IMG/VR virus record: IMGVR_UViG_3300028196_000021 | Location: 1-51,557 of that record | Origin: a virus | DNA length: 51,557 nt | Reading direction: 5' to 3' (one strand) | Shown: in pieces, positions 1-8,049 of the stretch | Position numbering within the stretch: position 1 is the first letter of the stretch | How the letters are laid out: each line of letters begins with the position of its first letter | Translations under genes and position numbers: made by a program | Notes under the pieces: model-generated | Database searches by the model: none | Told to the model about the DNA's origin: nothing | The model's input: the letters and a program-made list of their open reading frames with translations, nothing else

Positions 1-1054
1 TTGCTGTGCCATGCAAAGAAGCAGCCGGAGCTGTACCATTAGCAAGCTGCATTACAAAAAGAACGCCTGCGTCTGCGTCAGTAAGAGTCTTTAATGGATC
101 AGGGGTAAATGAAACGCTTGTTGCCGCGCCACTCATAGTTCCTAATTGGTTAAGACGACGAACATTAAGAATGTTTTTGCCACCTTGAACTGCTGCTGGA
201 GGTGCTGTAAAGTTATTAGTTGTAGATACACCTGTAGAGTACAATGCAACTTCTTTTACGTGTGAAGGATCAAATCTTTGTCCAACTACTGAAGAAGAAA
301 GAATAGAAGCAGACGCAATTAAAAAGCAATATTCAGCTGAACCATCTTCAATTCTTTTAATAATTTGAGGATCGAACTGAAGAAGCTTAGCATCTGCACC
401 TGAAACACCACAAACTCCTGTAGAACTTACAACTTGAGCTGCAGTTACACCATAAGCTCCAATATAAGGAATGTCAGGTCCGCCGCCATCATCATGTGCA
501 GTAGATCTCAATGCTTTTGTTTTATGAACTTTAGAGAATGAAGTTCCTACAAGGTCATAGTTACCACCAGCTGCATCAGCACCTTTTCGGATATTTGAGC
601 CGCCTGGAGAACCGTATAATGATTGTCCTGAAGTATAAGTAGAAGCTCCAGAAGATGTTAAAGAACCGTTAGATTCTACAGTTTCACCACCTACGTCTGA
701 TCCATATGAATAATCAAGATAGAAAAGAAGTCCGGATGGAAGACTCATTGGTTGAATAGAAACTAATTCGTTTGCTACCAATCCACCGAATACTCGACGA
801 ACGATTGGAAATGCGATATTAGAAAATCCATCAATGTTGCTTGCTTGTCCGCTGCTTCCTAATGTGTTTGCTTCGCGAAGAAGTTGTGATGCTTGGTTTT
901 CAAGCATGCGCGCCATGTTTTCGCGCTTGGTTTCGTTAAGTCCTCGAAGAAGACCTGTGCGGGTCCATTTGCCCACTAGTCGAGAAGTATCAGCGCCTAA
1001 ATGGCGTTCTCTAATTCCTTCTGTCAGTTGATTTAAACTAAATGATCTAGACAT
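1..1054 (-). CDS. 23: Major capsid protein, T4 gp23-like (N-terminal part; runs off the window)
   Basis: About 351 codons are present, and the 3' end lies beyond the left edge. The protein would form the hexameric head lattice. After the start at 1054 (good AGGAG Shine-Dalgarno at about 1063-1068) comes an N-terminal arm containing KWTRTGLL and LLENQA-type residues (MLENQASQLLREA). The FPIVRRVFGGLVANELVSIQ segment and the following MSLPSG correspond to the conserved gp23 stretch around the 'RRAMPNL...GVQPM' of T4. L59-R60-E61 fits the (L/I)-x-E cleavage site of the prohead protease, close to the site in T4 gp23 (after residue 65). Gene order scaffold then capsid matches T4 genes 22-23. Codons are noticeably more GC- and C-ending (CGC, AAC, GGC) than in neighbouring genes, as expected for a very highly expressed gene. 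The identity is inferred from motif and context. Confidence 0.9.
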   Translation of the reverse strand, partial: MSRSFSLNQLTEGIRERHLGADTSRLVGKWTRTGLLRGLNETKRENMARMLENQASQLLREANTLGSSGQASNIDGFSNIAFPIVRRVFGGLVANELVSIQPMSLPSGLLFYLDYSYGSDVGGETVESNGSLTSSGASTYTSGQSLYGSPGGSNIRKGADAAGGNYDLVGTSFSKVHKTKALRSTAHDDGGGPDIPYIGAYGVTAAQVVSSTGVCGVSGADAKLLQFDPQIIKRIEDGSAEYCFLIASASILSSSVVGQRFDPSHVKEVALYSTGVSTTNNFTAPPAAVQGGKNILNVRRLNQLGTMSGAATSVSFTPDPLKTLTDADAGVLFVMQLANGTAPAASLHGTA

Positions 1055-1099
1055 TTGTTTTATCTCCTATAAAAATTGTATTAATTAAGTTTGAACAGT

Positions 1100-2608
1100 T
1101 TACTTAAGACCAGCCAACCTTGCCCAACGATCTGATTCACCGACCGTACGGTTTTTACTATCAGATCCGGAAGTTGTTGCTCTAGAAGAACTACCAAATC
1201 TTTTTGACTCGTTCAAAGATGTCTTTGGCGTTGCCAACGATTCGGTAAGTGAGTTGAACAATGCTTTTGTTTCTCCTAAGCTTTTTGCTTCATCTAATGC
1301 TTTAATAACAGACTTTTTCTGCGATTCATTTAGATTTTTATTTTGTAAAAGCTTATTTACGTAGAGTAATTTTGCATTGAATAAGTTGAGATCTTCCAAC
1401 TGTTCACGAAGTGTATGAACTGCACCTCTGTATTTATTCAGTTTCTCATTTTGAGCTCGATTCATGCGGCTCAATTTGCGAAGCTCTTGAATAGCTTCAT
1501 TTAATTTCTTTAAAGTTGAAGGAGGAGTTACAAATACATCTTGCCCTTCAGATCCACCGCCAAAAGCGCCTTTCGCACCGGCGTTTTTGTGTCCTTTTCC
1601 ACCATAAGCGCCGTCGACTCCAGCTTTCCCTTCGCCTTTTCCGCCAAAGTGATGATTTGTTTTTCCTTCGCCTAACATTGATCTGATATTTGCTAATTCT
1701 TCTCTAAGAATGTCTGGATCGATATCGAATGCTTGTTCTTCAAGAGATTCCATTTCAGATTCTTCTTCAGATTCTTCTTCAGATTCTTCATCCCCCATAT
1801 CTAATGTTTCTAATTCTGGCGCTGCAGGAGCTTCTTCACCACCACCACCTAATTCTGCGTCTAATATATCTTGTAATTCTTGAGCAAGGTCTAAAGGAAT
1901 TTCGACTCCTTCTTCGCCAGCTTCATCTAAATCAGATTCTTCTTCAGATTCTTCTTCAGATTCTTCTTCGTCTTGTTCAAAAAGAAAAGAATATTCTTGT
2001 AAGTCAGTTTCTTTTTCTTCTTCATAAACAGAATCTGACGCAATTTCTTCCTCTTCAGACATCATATCCAAGAAGTTGGATTCGTTAGCTTCTTCCTCTT
2101 CGTCTATTTCTTTTGATGCAATTTCATATGCTGCATCATCTACTGATTCTCTTAAAAGTGATAAATCGACTTCATAAAACTTTTCACGATTGCTCATTAG
2201 GTTGTTCTCCTGAATTGTGTTAACAGAATTAATTATGCTTCTTTGCTGTAAATTATTCTTTTGTTTATTAATTTTTTTAATCAAATTTTTCATTTTTGTC
2301 TTATCTGATTCATTTAAATTTTGAAAAGCTAAAGAATGAGAATTTGGTATTGCATTTTTATTTTGAATATTTTTTGCAATTTCATTTATTCCTAACATCT
2401 CCATTAAATCTTTAATTTCTTCTTTTTGAATATCGTCAACTTCTAAATTGTCATTAACAGATTCTTTATCTTGTTCTAAAATTTGACTTTCTATAAATTC
2501 TTTTATTTTAGGAGTAACAGATTCTAATATTGCTTGTTTAGCGTTTTCTTCTGCGACCTCTTTAAGCTTTTTTGCATCTGCCAGAGCTTCTTCAAATATT
2601 TTTGACAT
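1100..2608 (-). CDS. 22: Prohead core scaffold protein, T4 gp22-like
   Basis: A 502-residue, very acidic, coiled-coil-rich protein directly upstream of the capsid gene, which is the T4 gene 22 position. The N-terminal helices (1-45) hold several (L/I)-x-E motifs (LKE, ILE, IKE), as expected for a scaffold that the prohead protease digests. Residues about 213-225 and 272-284 are Glu/Ser tracts encoded by two perfect 12-bp tandem arrays. Residues about 311-361 are a Gly/Lys/His-rich low-complexity linker. Residues about 365-470 form a helical domain (LLYVNKLLQN, ALDEAKSLGE, SLTESL) that I recognise as typical of scaffold C-termini in T4-like marine phages. The extreme C-terminus (DSKNR...RWARLAGLK) resembles that of the protein at 4107-4559. 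Larger than T4 gp22 (269 residues) because of the acidic and Gly-rich insertions. Start preceded by AAGGAT. Confidence 0.82.
   Translation of the reverse strand: MSKIFEEALADAKKLKEVAEENAKQAILESVTPKIKEFIESQILEQDKESVNDNLEVDDIQKEEIKDLMEMLGINEIAKNIQNKNAIPNSHSLAFQNLNESDKTKMKNLIKKINKQKNNLQQRSIINSVNTIQENNLMSNREKFYEVDLSLLRESVDDAAYEIASKEIDEEEEANESNFLDMMSEEEEIASDSVYEEEKETDLQEYSFLFEQDEEESEEESEEESDLDEAGEEGVEIPLDLAQELQDILDAELGGGGEEAPAAPELETLDMGDEESEEESEEESEMESLEEQAFDIDPDILREELANIRSMLGEGKTNHHFGGKGEGKAGVDGAYGGKGHKNAGAKGAFGGGSEGQDVFVTPPSTLKKLNEAIQELRKLSRMNRAQNEKLNKYRGAVHTLREQLEDLNLFNAKLLYVNKLLQNKNLNESQKKSVIKALDEAKSLGETKALFNSLTESLATPKTSLNESKRFGSSSRATTSGSDSKNRTVGESDRWARLAGLK
1756..1791 (-). repeat. Three 12-bp tandem repeats in the scaffold gene
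   Basis: Three perfect consecutive copies of the plus-strand unit cagattcttctt (the last ends in cat). They are in frame and encode Glu-Glu-Ser-Glu type repeats of the scaffold. The same unit recurs at 1933-1968. Confidence 0.9.
1933..1968 (-). repeat. Second array of three 12-bp tandem repeats in the scaffold gene
   Basis: Three perfect copies of cagattcttctt, identical to the array at 1756-1791 and in the same reading frame. The 36-bp arrays lie 141 bp apart and encode acidic Glu/Ser tracts. They could expand or contract by slippage or recombination. Confidence 0.9.
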
Positions 2609-2682
2609 ATGTTATCCTTGTTGATTAAAATATCTAAACTTAAATATTCTTTTAAATTAGATAATTCTTTTTTAATTTATTT

Positions 2683-3267
2683 CTAAACACCGTTTAAAAC
2701 TTTTTTAATTCTATTTTTCTGTTTAACAAATTGCTTGTTATCAACTCTTGTATCCTTAATTAAAGACATTAAACTAAAATATCGCTTTTCATCACCTTGC
2801 TTTTTAAAATAATAAGGCTTAGACCAGCCTTTTCTTGAGCCTAAATCTATTTTGTTGCCTGTCGTTTTAAAAGCTTGACTACTACCACCCGTACCAATAG
2901 GAGGGCCGGAATGTTTTGGTTGTTTAAAAGGTGTCATACCTTTTCTAACAGGATTTTTATGATGACCTGCAAATTCCTGCAGAAATCCGCCGCCGGCGCC
3001 GCCTAAGTTTTTTAACTGTCCGCCACCTTTATCTGTAGATATCATTGCACCTGGATCTGTTGCGCCCAATGCTAAGCTGGTTACAATTTTACTATTTGCT
3101 TTGTTAGGTAATACATCCTCATCTTCAAGATCTTCCAATTCTTCTTCTTCATCTTGATATAAATATTTTAAGGATGTATTACCTACATGCTGTTTGCCAA
3201 TAGTTTGATTAGGCTCTTTTCCTGTCCTACCGTAATTACTAAAATTGTAACCACCACCAGAATACAT
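2683..3267 (-). CDS. Hypothetical protein of the head cassette
   Basis: A 194-residue protein with no family I recognise. It opens with a Gly/Tyr/Asn-rich segment (MYSGGGYNFSNYG), has an acidic patch at about residues 38-52 (DEEEELEDLEDED), a Gly-rich middle, and a basic C-terminal third ending in KQKNRIKKVLNG. The lack of predicted globular structure in the first half and the strong charge segregation suggest a disordered head-interior or core protein. Its start overlaps the stop of the upstream gene as TAATG at 3267, which indicates translational coupling. It sits between the small prohead proteins and the scaffold gene, so a role in head assembly is inferred from position only. No signal peptide or membrane segment is visible. 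Confidence 0.7.
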   Translation of the reverse strand: MYSGGGYNFSNYGRTGKEPNQTIGKQHVGNTSLKYLYQDEEEELEDLEDEDVLPNKANSKIVTSLALGATDPGAMISTDKGGGQLKNLGGAGGGFLQEFAGHHKNPVRKGMTPFKQPKHSGPPIGTGGSSQAFKTTGNKIDLGSRKGWSKPYYFKKQGDEKRYFSLMSLIKDTRVDNKQFVKQKNRIKKVLNGV

Positions 3268-3824
3268 TAATTTCCGCCTGATGTTCCAGGAAGATAGCTT
3301 CCTAATTTTAAATCACTTAACTTTTGCGAGGAAACTGCAGGATTATAAACGCTGTTATTACCTGATCCAAATTGACTATTAACTATATTTGGATCTTTTA
3401 CTTCTCCTTCATATGCAGGCTTGTCACTTGCATTTACGCTTCCTACTCCAGGAGATGTAGGGTTAGGCATGTAAGGTGAAGGTAATGTTTCTCCAAGCGC
3501 TGTGTCGTCTGTTATATCAATATTACTGATGTCGGGTGCACCATTAGCAATGTAATCTCTACTAATACCATTCGGAAAATAACCGTTAATGGTATTGGGG
3601 ATTGAAAAAGATCCGTCTTCATTTAAGTTAAGTGGTTCACCATCTAAAACTAATTGCTGAAATGTTTCTTTTCGTTCTTCAGCAGTTAATTCTCCTGAAT
3701 GGATAGGAGAACTTCCAAAAGCAGATTTTAAATTGCCTGTATAACTTTGCCCTTTACTTGCATAAGGTTGCGTTAAAGCAATATTTTTTCCGTCGATGTT
3801 ACCGTAATAATTATTTCCTGACAT
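3267..3824 (-). CDS. Hypothetical protein of the head cassette
   Basis: A 185-residue protein rich in Gly, Ser, Asn and Pro, without a recognisable domain. The N-terminus (MSGNNYYGNIDGKNIALTQP) and C-terminus (LGSYLPGTSGGN) are low complexity; the middle has a short helical segment (ELTAEERKETFQQLVLDGEP, about residues 45-64) that could be an interaction site. The start at 3824 lies inside the end of the preceding gene and has a clear AAGGAG ribosome site 8 nt upstream. Its stop overlaps the next start by TAATG. Composition and location between protease and scaffold suggest a minor head or core component, but this is context only. Confidence 0.7.
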   Translation of the reverse strand: MSGNNYYGNIDGKNIALTQPYASKGQSYTGNLKSAFGSSPIHSGELTAEERKETFQQLVLDGEPLNLNEDGSFSIPNTINGYFPNGISRDYIANGAPDISNIDITDDTALGETLPSPYMPNPTSPGVGSVNASDKPAYEGEVKDPNIVNSQFGSGNNSVYNPAVSSQKLSDLKLGSYLPGTSGGN

Positions 3825-4059
3825 GTTTAAGCTCCTTAATTAACTTATTCTTTAATCTTGCTTTTTTTTCATAAAGATTTTTAAAATCGTTTCCAGCTCT
3901 ATTTTGAGCTTTGTTAATCAACAGTAACTTTTTATATGTTTCAATAATAATTTTATTTCTATTTGCTTTTTGCTTTCTTTCTTTAATAATTTTTAATTTT
4001 TCTTCTCTAATCAATCTTTTGATAAGTTGTGGTGTAAGTTTAACTATGTTCTTTTTCAT
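3811..4059 (-). CDS. Small basic protein with capsid-targeting-like N-terminus
   Basis: An 82-residue, Lys/Arg-rich, almost wholly alpha-helical protein. The N-terminus (LTPQLIKRLIREEKLKII) has the pattern L-x(3)-I/L-(K/R)-x-L-I-x-E-E seen in other proteins of this window (4107-4559 and 15235-15822). It contains an I-R-E triplet that fits the (L/I)-x-E specificity of gp21-type prohead proteases. In T4, internal head proteins carry short cleavable N-terminal targeting peptides; by analogy this may be a small core protein, like T4 gp67/gp68, or a packaged DNA-binding protein. The start at 4059 has GAGAGG upstream and a possible promoter at 4090-4117. The last 14 bp overlap the next gene. Confidence 0.7.
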   Translation of the reverse strand: MKKNIVKLTPQLIKRLIREEKLKIIKERKQKANRNKIIIETYKKLLLINKAQNRAGNDFKNLYEKKARLKNKLIKELKHVRK

Positions 4060-4089
4060 TTAAAACCTCTCAAATTAAATTTATAAATA

Positions 4090-4117
4090 ATTATATAGCT
4101 AAATGATTATTGATCAA
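4090..4117 (-). promoter_or_regulatory. Candidate sigma70-type promoter upstream of the small basic head gene
   Basis: On the minus strand, TTGATC (4117-4112), a 16-bp spacer and a perfect TATAAT (4095-4090) precede the start at 4059. Immediately downstream, TATAAATT (4085-4078) matches 7 of 8 bases of the T4 late promoter TATAAATA. The region is very AT-rich, so chance matches are likely. Either element would give a short leader before the GAGAGG ribosome site. Confidence 0.35.
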
Positions 4118-4559
4118 AAAATGCTAATTTTGCCCACTTACCTGCAGCTTCCCCACCAAACAAATCTTCTGGTAAAGACTTGCTAACTTCTGCAGCTGCA
4201 GCATCAGCTGGTCTTGACATTCCTGCCATTCTGTTTTTTGAATCTGCTGCTACTTGTTCTTTTAATGTTGTTTGTGCTGTATCTGCCAGTAACTCGTTTA
4301 AAACAGGATCATTTGTTAGATTTGTTTTTTTTGAGTTTTGGTTTGTTTTACTACTGCCCATCTGCATGCTATCTAAATAGCTTTTTCTTCTTTTGCTAGA
4401 CAATGTATGTTTTTTAGGTGCACTTTTAAAAGATTCTTGATTAGATTCATTAACATATTCGTTTGTTGCAACGTTAGAATTACCAATTCCTTCTGCTAAT
4501 ATTTCTACCAAACATTCTTTAACAATGCTTTTAAGTTCGCTTCTTAAAAGTTTCGGCAT
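4107..4559 (-). CDS. Prohead-associated protein with capsid-targeting-like N-terminus and scaffold-like C-terminus
   Basis: 150 residues from the ATG at 4559, chosen because AGGAG lies just upstream; an in-frame ATG 33 nt earlier (4592) overlaps the protease gene and lacks such a site. The N-terminus (MPKLLRSELKSIVKECLVEI) matches the helical L-x-S-E-L-K-x-I-x-K-E pattern of other presumed head-targeted proteins here, with LVE and LAE triplets that could be cut by the prohead protease. The C-terminus contains DSKNRMAG and ends WAKLAFFDQ, resembling the scaffold tail DSKNRTVG...WARLAGLK. The middle is Ser/Lys/Asn-rich and probably disordered. It lies directly after the protease gene, the position of T4 core-protein genes. 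It is probably a prohead core protein or packaged protein; the exact role is unknown. Confidence 0.75.
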   Translation of the reverse strand: MPKLLRSELKSIVKECLVEILAEGIGNSNVATNEYVNESNQESFKSAPKKHTLSSKRRKSYLDSMQMGSSKTNQNSKKTNLTNDPVLNELLADTAQTTLKEQVAADSKNRMAGMSRPADAAAAEVSKSLPEDLFGGEAAGKWAKLAFFDQ

Positions 4560-4582
4560 GTTTTCTCCTTTTGAGTTTAATT

Positions 4583-5179
4583 TTATTCCCAATTAAGAAT
4601 ATCGTTAAATATTCTATTAACTCTATCTGTTTTATTAAACACTTTTTTAAGTTCTTCAGAAGATATTTCTTTTCCCTCTTTCATTACAAAAGCACCGGGG
4701 GTAGAAGGCTCTGAAACCATGTCAAAACATATTAATTGAAAATCATCTTGCACAATTTGTGTTGAACCTTGCTTTTGTGTCGACCCTACGCCTCGAGAAG
4801 ATATACCAAGTGTAACACCGCTTTCAATTAAAGATTGAATAATCTTTCCTGATGGTGTATCTAATATTTCTAATGAACCATATACTACGTCGCCTTGCAT
4901 GTAAGCTTCTTTAACAACATGTGAAACGTTTTTAAGCTCAACAACAGAAGAATCCGGATGATCACACTCACCCATTGCGCGATTCTCTTGAATTAACTTT
5001 TGATAATTCATGATTTCTCTTTCTAAAATAGTGCGAGGATATATTCTTCCATTTTGATTTAAAGTATTTGATTTTTGTATAGGACCTTTAAGGATTAACT
5101 TTCCGCCATGGCGTTCCCGAGATTCTTTAATCATTTCTTTTGTAATGTTAAAAGCACACCACTCTGTCAATAATTTCAT
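4583..5179 (-). CDS. 21: Prohead core protease, T4 gp21-like (peptidase family S77)
   Basis: 198 residues, close to T4 gp21 (212). It would mature the prohead by cutting scaffold, capsid and core proteins after (L/I)-x-E. Visible family features are NQNGRIYPR at 41-49, the GECDHPD segment with the likely catalytic His74, NVSHVV at 84-89, and GISSRGVG at 125-132 with the likely nucleophile Ser127. The order His then Ser and the NGRIYP signature are those of the gp21/S77 family. Its AAGGAG ribosome site is formed by the last codons of the upstream gene (stop at 5182), so translation is coupled. It sits between portal and scaffold, as in T4. Confidence 0.92.
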   Translation of the reverse strand: MKLLTEWCAFNITKEMIKESRERHGGKLILKGPIQKSNTLNQNGRIYPRTILEREIMNYQKLIQENRAMGECDHPDSSVVELKNVSHVVKEAYMQGDVVYGSLEILDTPSGKIIQSLIESGVTLGISSRGVGSTQKQGSTQIVQDDFQLICFDMVSEPSTPGAFVMKEGKEISSEELKKVFNKTDRVNRIFNDILNWE

Positions 5180-5181
5180 TT

Positions 5182-6015
5182 TTACTCCTTGAGTTCTTTA
5201 ATTAATCCGGATATCGTTAAATATTTGATGATATCTTGATCTGTGTTAGGTTCATTGCTAAGTGAATTAATTTTTTCTTTTACGTTTGATATTTTTTCTA
5301 AAATAATTTGATTATCACATTCTTGTTGAAATAAATTAATTTCTTTTAATGCTGTTACCTTTTTTTCTAATAAGAACTTTTGAAAATATTCTTTATTATC
5401 AACAGCATATAACGCATAATTTCTTATAATCTGCTTTTGATCTTCTGCCATGTTACTATATTTTTCATTAATTTTCTTTGTCATGATGTTTAAAACTAAA
5501 TTGTTGCTGTTTTTGTTACTTTCTTTTAACACTTTTTTATCTGCATTCTTTTTTTCAAGCAACCAGTTGATAGCTTTTTCTTCTTTAATCAAAACAGTCT
5601 TAAGATTATTATCTTTTTCTCGCCACTCATTAAACAAATTTTGTATATTAGCATATGCCCTATAGTTTTTAACTGTTCTATAGTAAAAATTTTTATCATT
5701 TAAATTGTAGTTAATGTCTTTAATTAATATAGACTTTTCATAATTAAGTTTCTTATTATCTATTTCAAGAATATCTTTTTTGGCATTTTCAATAATTAAC
5801 ACAGCTTTATTTTTGGAAGAAATTTCTGAATTTACCAAAGCATTGAAAAGCCTAAATTCTTTATAAAGTTCTGTTCCTTTTTTAAATCTACGCTCTAAAA
5901 TTTTTGTTGCTTTTTTAATCTTTTTTTTATTGTTCTCCAGAACTAATTCTGTTATATACCCTGAAAACAATTCGTAAATTATCCCAATGTTTCTTTTTTT
6001 ATTGTGTTTCGTCAT
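5182..6015 (-). CDS. Hypothetical helical protein between portal and protease
   Basis: A 277-residue protein, Lys/Asn/Glu-rich and predicted to be nearly all alpha-helical, with no motif I recognise. The start at 6015 overlaps the end of the portal gene by 17 bp. Its last codons provide the ribosome site for the protease gene, so the three are one translational unit. N-terminal residues 1-35 (NIGIIYELFSGYITELVLEN) look like a short amphipathic helical head; the rest has heptad-like spacing. T4 has small core genes 67 and 68 in this place; this protein is longer and not obviously related. A prohead-core or portal-associated role is inferred from position. Confidence 0.75.
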   Translation of the reverse strand: MTKHNKKRNIGIIYELFSGYITELVLENNKKKIKKATKILERRFKKGTELYKEFRLFNALVNSEISSKNKAVLIIENAKKDILEIDNKKLNYEKSILIKDINYNLNDKNFYYRTVKNYRAYANIQNLFNEWREKDNNLKTVLIKEEKAINWLLEKKNADKKVLKESNKNSNNLVLNIMTKKINEKYSNMAEDQKQIIRNYALYAVDNKEYFQKFLLEKKVTALKEINLFQQECDNQIILEKISNVKEKINSLSNEPNTDQDIIKYLTISGLIKELKE

Positions 6016-8017
6016 TTTTTCCTTCTTTAGTATTTTTAATATTAAACTTTTCGTTTAAACTATTGATTGTTGACTTAACTCGTAAATTATACTCAGCATT
6101 TTTAATTATGTTATTTTCTAAATATTCGTCAATATTTAAATCATTACTTTCAGGAACAAAATTTTCTGGTTTATATTTTGAAGCAGATTTCAATTCATGT
6201 TTGACATCGTAAAATACATCTTTTTCTCTTCGTCGATTTCTTTGATATTCACTAAAATGGTTATCTGGGAACAAATGCTTTTTTCTGGCATATTTGTTTT
6301 TCTTTTCACGTTTCTTTTTGTCTGATTCTGTTTTTTCTTTTTGAAATATTTCTAATTCTGTTACATTATCTTCTTTGTCTTCGACTTCTGTTAAAATTGC
6401 GTTTATTTTATTGCTTATTCGAATTGGCGCATATTCATCTTTAATACTTAATTTATTTTTTTCTGATATGCTTGGGGAACCTAAATCCAGCGATGACAAC
6501 GGTGGATCTTCTACGGGTGGAGGGGCAGGTGCGTCACCTCCGCCTAATCCAGACAAACCAGACATACCTAAATCAATATTAGGTGCAGTTGGATTTTCAG
6601 GACCTTCTGGTTGCTCAAGCTGTACTGATTCGACTTCTAAATCTAAAAGTTTATCTTTGATTCTTCCTTTTACAACACTTTTAATTTCATCGTCTGTTAA
6701 TCTCATAATGTTTTTTTGTACCCATTCTCGATCAACTAAGCCTGGTGTACCTAAAGCTGTGCTAGCTGCATCAAATCTGGATTTAAATAATTCTAACTTC
6801 TGCTGTTGTGCAATAGTAGATGGATTTGATAATTTAAGCGTAAAATCAACTAAATCTTCTTCTGTATAACCATTGCAATATAAATGCACAATGGCTATTT
6901 TGTTCATCTCAGACAATATTGTTCTTTGTATCCTTGCTATAGTCCTACTAAACCTTATATCTTCTTGAGATAGAGTTGCTTTGGCTCCTAATCCTTCATC
7001 ATATCCTAAATAAGCTTTAGGTATTTTAAGCGCTGCGAACAATTTCTTTTGTATGTATTCTACATCATTCACTTCACCAGATATTCCTTGACCGGCAACA
7101 CTATCCACTTTTGTTCCGCTATCTCCACCTCGAACAGGGATAAAATAATCTTCATCAATAGAAAGCGGATTATATCTTAAATCGACTTTTCCTGACGATT
7201 TATCAACGACAGCTGATCTTTTAAGGCTGCTTTGAGCTTGTTCCATATAGTTCGGTATATCTTCAGGTGGGACATTACCAACATCAATATAGAATACTCT
7301 GCGATCTGGCGCACGTACAATCCTCATAACCATCATTGCGTCTTCTAACAGAATTAATTGACGCCAAATCCTTCGAGCTGGTTCAAGCACAGAAGATCCG
7401 TACGGCAAGAATGCATCATTACCTAAAAGACGCATATGCGAAACTTGCCAATTTTCTAAAACTTGATTTCCTTGTGTAACCCATCTAAAGCGAACTGCTA
7501 GGGGATCATTAGGGTCAAAACCTTCTTCTCTTTCAATTTCAGATATAGGTAACGGATATGCATTAATTACACCTTGATCTGGGTGTACATCATTAAATAA
7601 AAAGAAGTCTCCATACTTGACTAAATTTCTTATCCAAGCTGACATGTTAAATTCAACGTTAAGTGTATCATAAAAGAGTTCTGTTAACAATTCTTTGATT
7701 TTAGAATTTTCTGAATAAATATGTAAAGTTTTACCGTTTTCATCAGAAGCAACTGATTCTTCCGAATAAATATCTAATGCTGACGCGATTTCAGGTGTAT
7801 ATTCCATTTCGCTAAAATCTGAATATCTTGCCATTCGATCGTACGTTCCATAAGCAGACATAGCTGCTGAATATACTTGTGATTGATTTTTTCTAAATTG
7901 TTCAAATGCTGAACTGGTTTTCGAAATGTTTTTGTTGACTATTTTTCTTTTAACAACTGGACCACTTCTAAAAAGCCTGGTCAGCCGACCAAAAAGATTA
8001 CCATTATCATCTGCCAT
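5999..8017 (-). CDS. 20: Portal vertex protein, T4 gp20-like
   Basis: 672 residues, against 524 in T4 gp20. The dodecameric portal is the head-tail gateway and terminase dock. The conserved core is seen in residues about 60-480: RMARYSDFSEMEYTPEIASA, DIYSEESV, WIRNLVKYGDFFLF, YPLPISEIEREEG, RIVRAPDRRVFYIDVGN, and the AKATLSQEDIRFSRTIARIQ segment typical of gp20. After a Pro-rich linker (APAPPPVEDPP, about residues 505-515) there is an additional C-terminal extension of about 150 charged residues (Lys/Arg then Asn/Glu-rich) that T4 lacks. It lies directly downstream of the large terminase gene and overlaps the next gene by 17 bp. Confidence 0.93.
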   Translation of the reverse strand: MADDNGNLFGRLTRLFRSGPVVKRKIVNKNISKTSSAFEQFRKNQSQVYSAAMSAYGTYDRMARYSDFSEMEYTPEIASALDIYSEESVASDENGKTLHIYSENSKIKELLTELFYDTLNVEFNMSAWIRNLVKYGDFFLFNDVHPDQGVINAYPLPISEIEREEGFDPNDPLAVRFRWVTQGNQVLENWQVSHMRLLGNDAFLPYGSSVLEPARRIWRQLILLEDAMMVMRIVRAPDRRVFYIDVGNVPPEDIPNYMEQAQSSLKRSAVVDKSSGKVDLRYNPLSIDEDYFIPVRGGDSGTKVDSVAGQGISGEVNDVEYIQKKLFAALKIPKAYLGYDEGLGAKATLSQEDIRFSRTIARIQRTILSEMNKIAIVHLYCNGYTEEDLVDFTLKLSNPSTIAQQQKLELFKSRFDAASTALGTPGLVDREWVQKNIMRLTDDEIKSVVKGRIKDKLLDLEVESVQLEQPEGPENPTAPNIDLGMSGLSGLGGGDAPAPPPVEDPPLSSLDLGSPSISEKNKLSIKDEYAPIRISNKINAILTEVEDKEDNVTELEIFQKEKTESDKKKREKKNKYARKKHLFPDNHFSEYQRNRRREKDVFYDVKHELKSASKYKPENFVPESNDLNIDEYLENNIIKNAEYNLRVKSTINSLNEKFNIKNTKEGKNDETQ

Positions 8018-8049
8018 TTTTATACCCTATACCTTTGTTTTATTACTAC

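Noticed and set aside
1729-2088. Plus-strand frame of 119 codons with Leu/Gln/Ile repeats
   Set aside because: It is the antisense of the 12-bp Glu/Ser repeats in the scaffold gene, so its repeats are an artefact of the array.
2632-2662. Possible hairpin (atctaa ... ttagat) in the gap before the scaffold gene
   Set aside because: Only six perfect pairs in a very AT-rich gap, with internal mismatches and no U-run; too weak to call a terminator.
4107-4592. Longer version of the small prohead gene starting at 4592
   Set aside because: This start overlaps the protease gene and lacks a ribosome site, whereas the ATG at 4559 has AGGAG at good distance and gives the expected targeting-like N-terminus.
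6375-6869. Plus-strand open frame of 164 codons inside the portal gene
   Set aside because: It lies antisense to the conserved portal protein; its codons mirror the portal reading frame, and the product looks like no known protein. Many similar antisense frames exist across the window and are rejected for the same reason.
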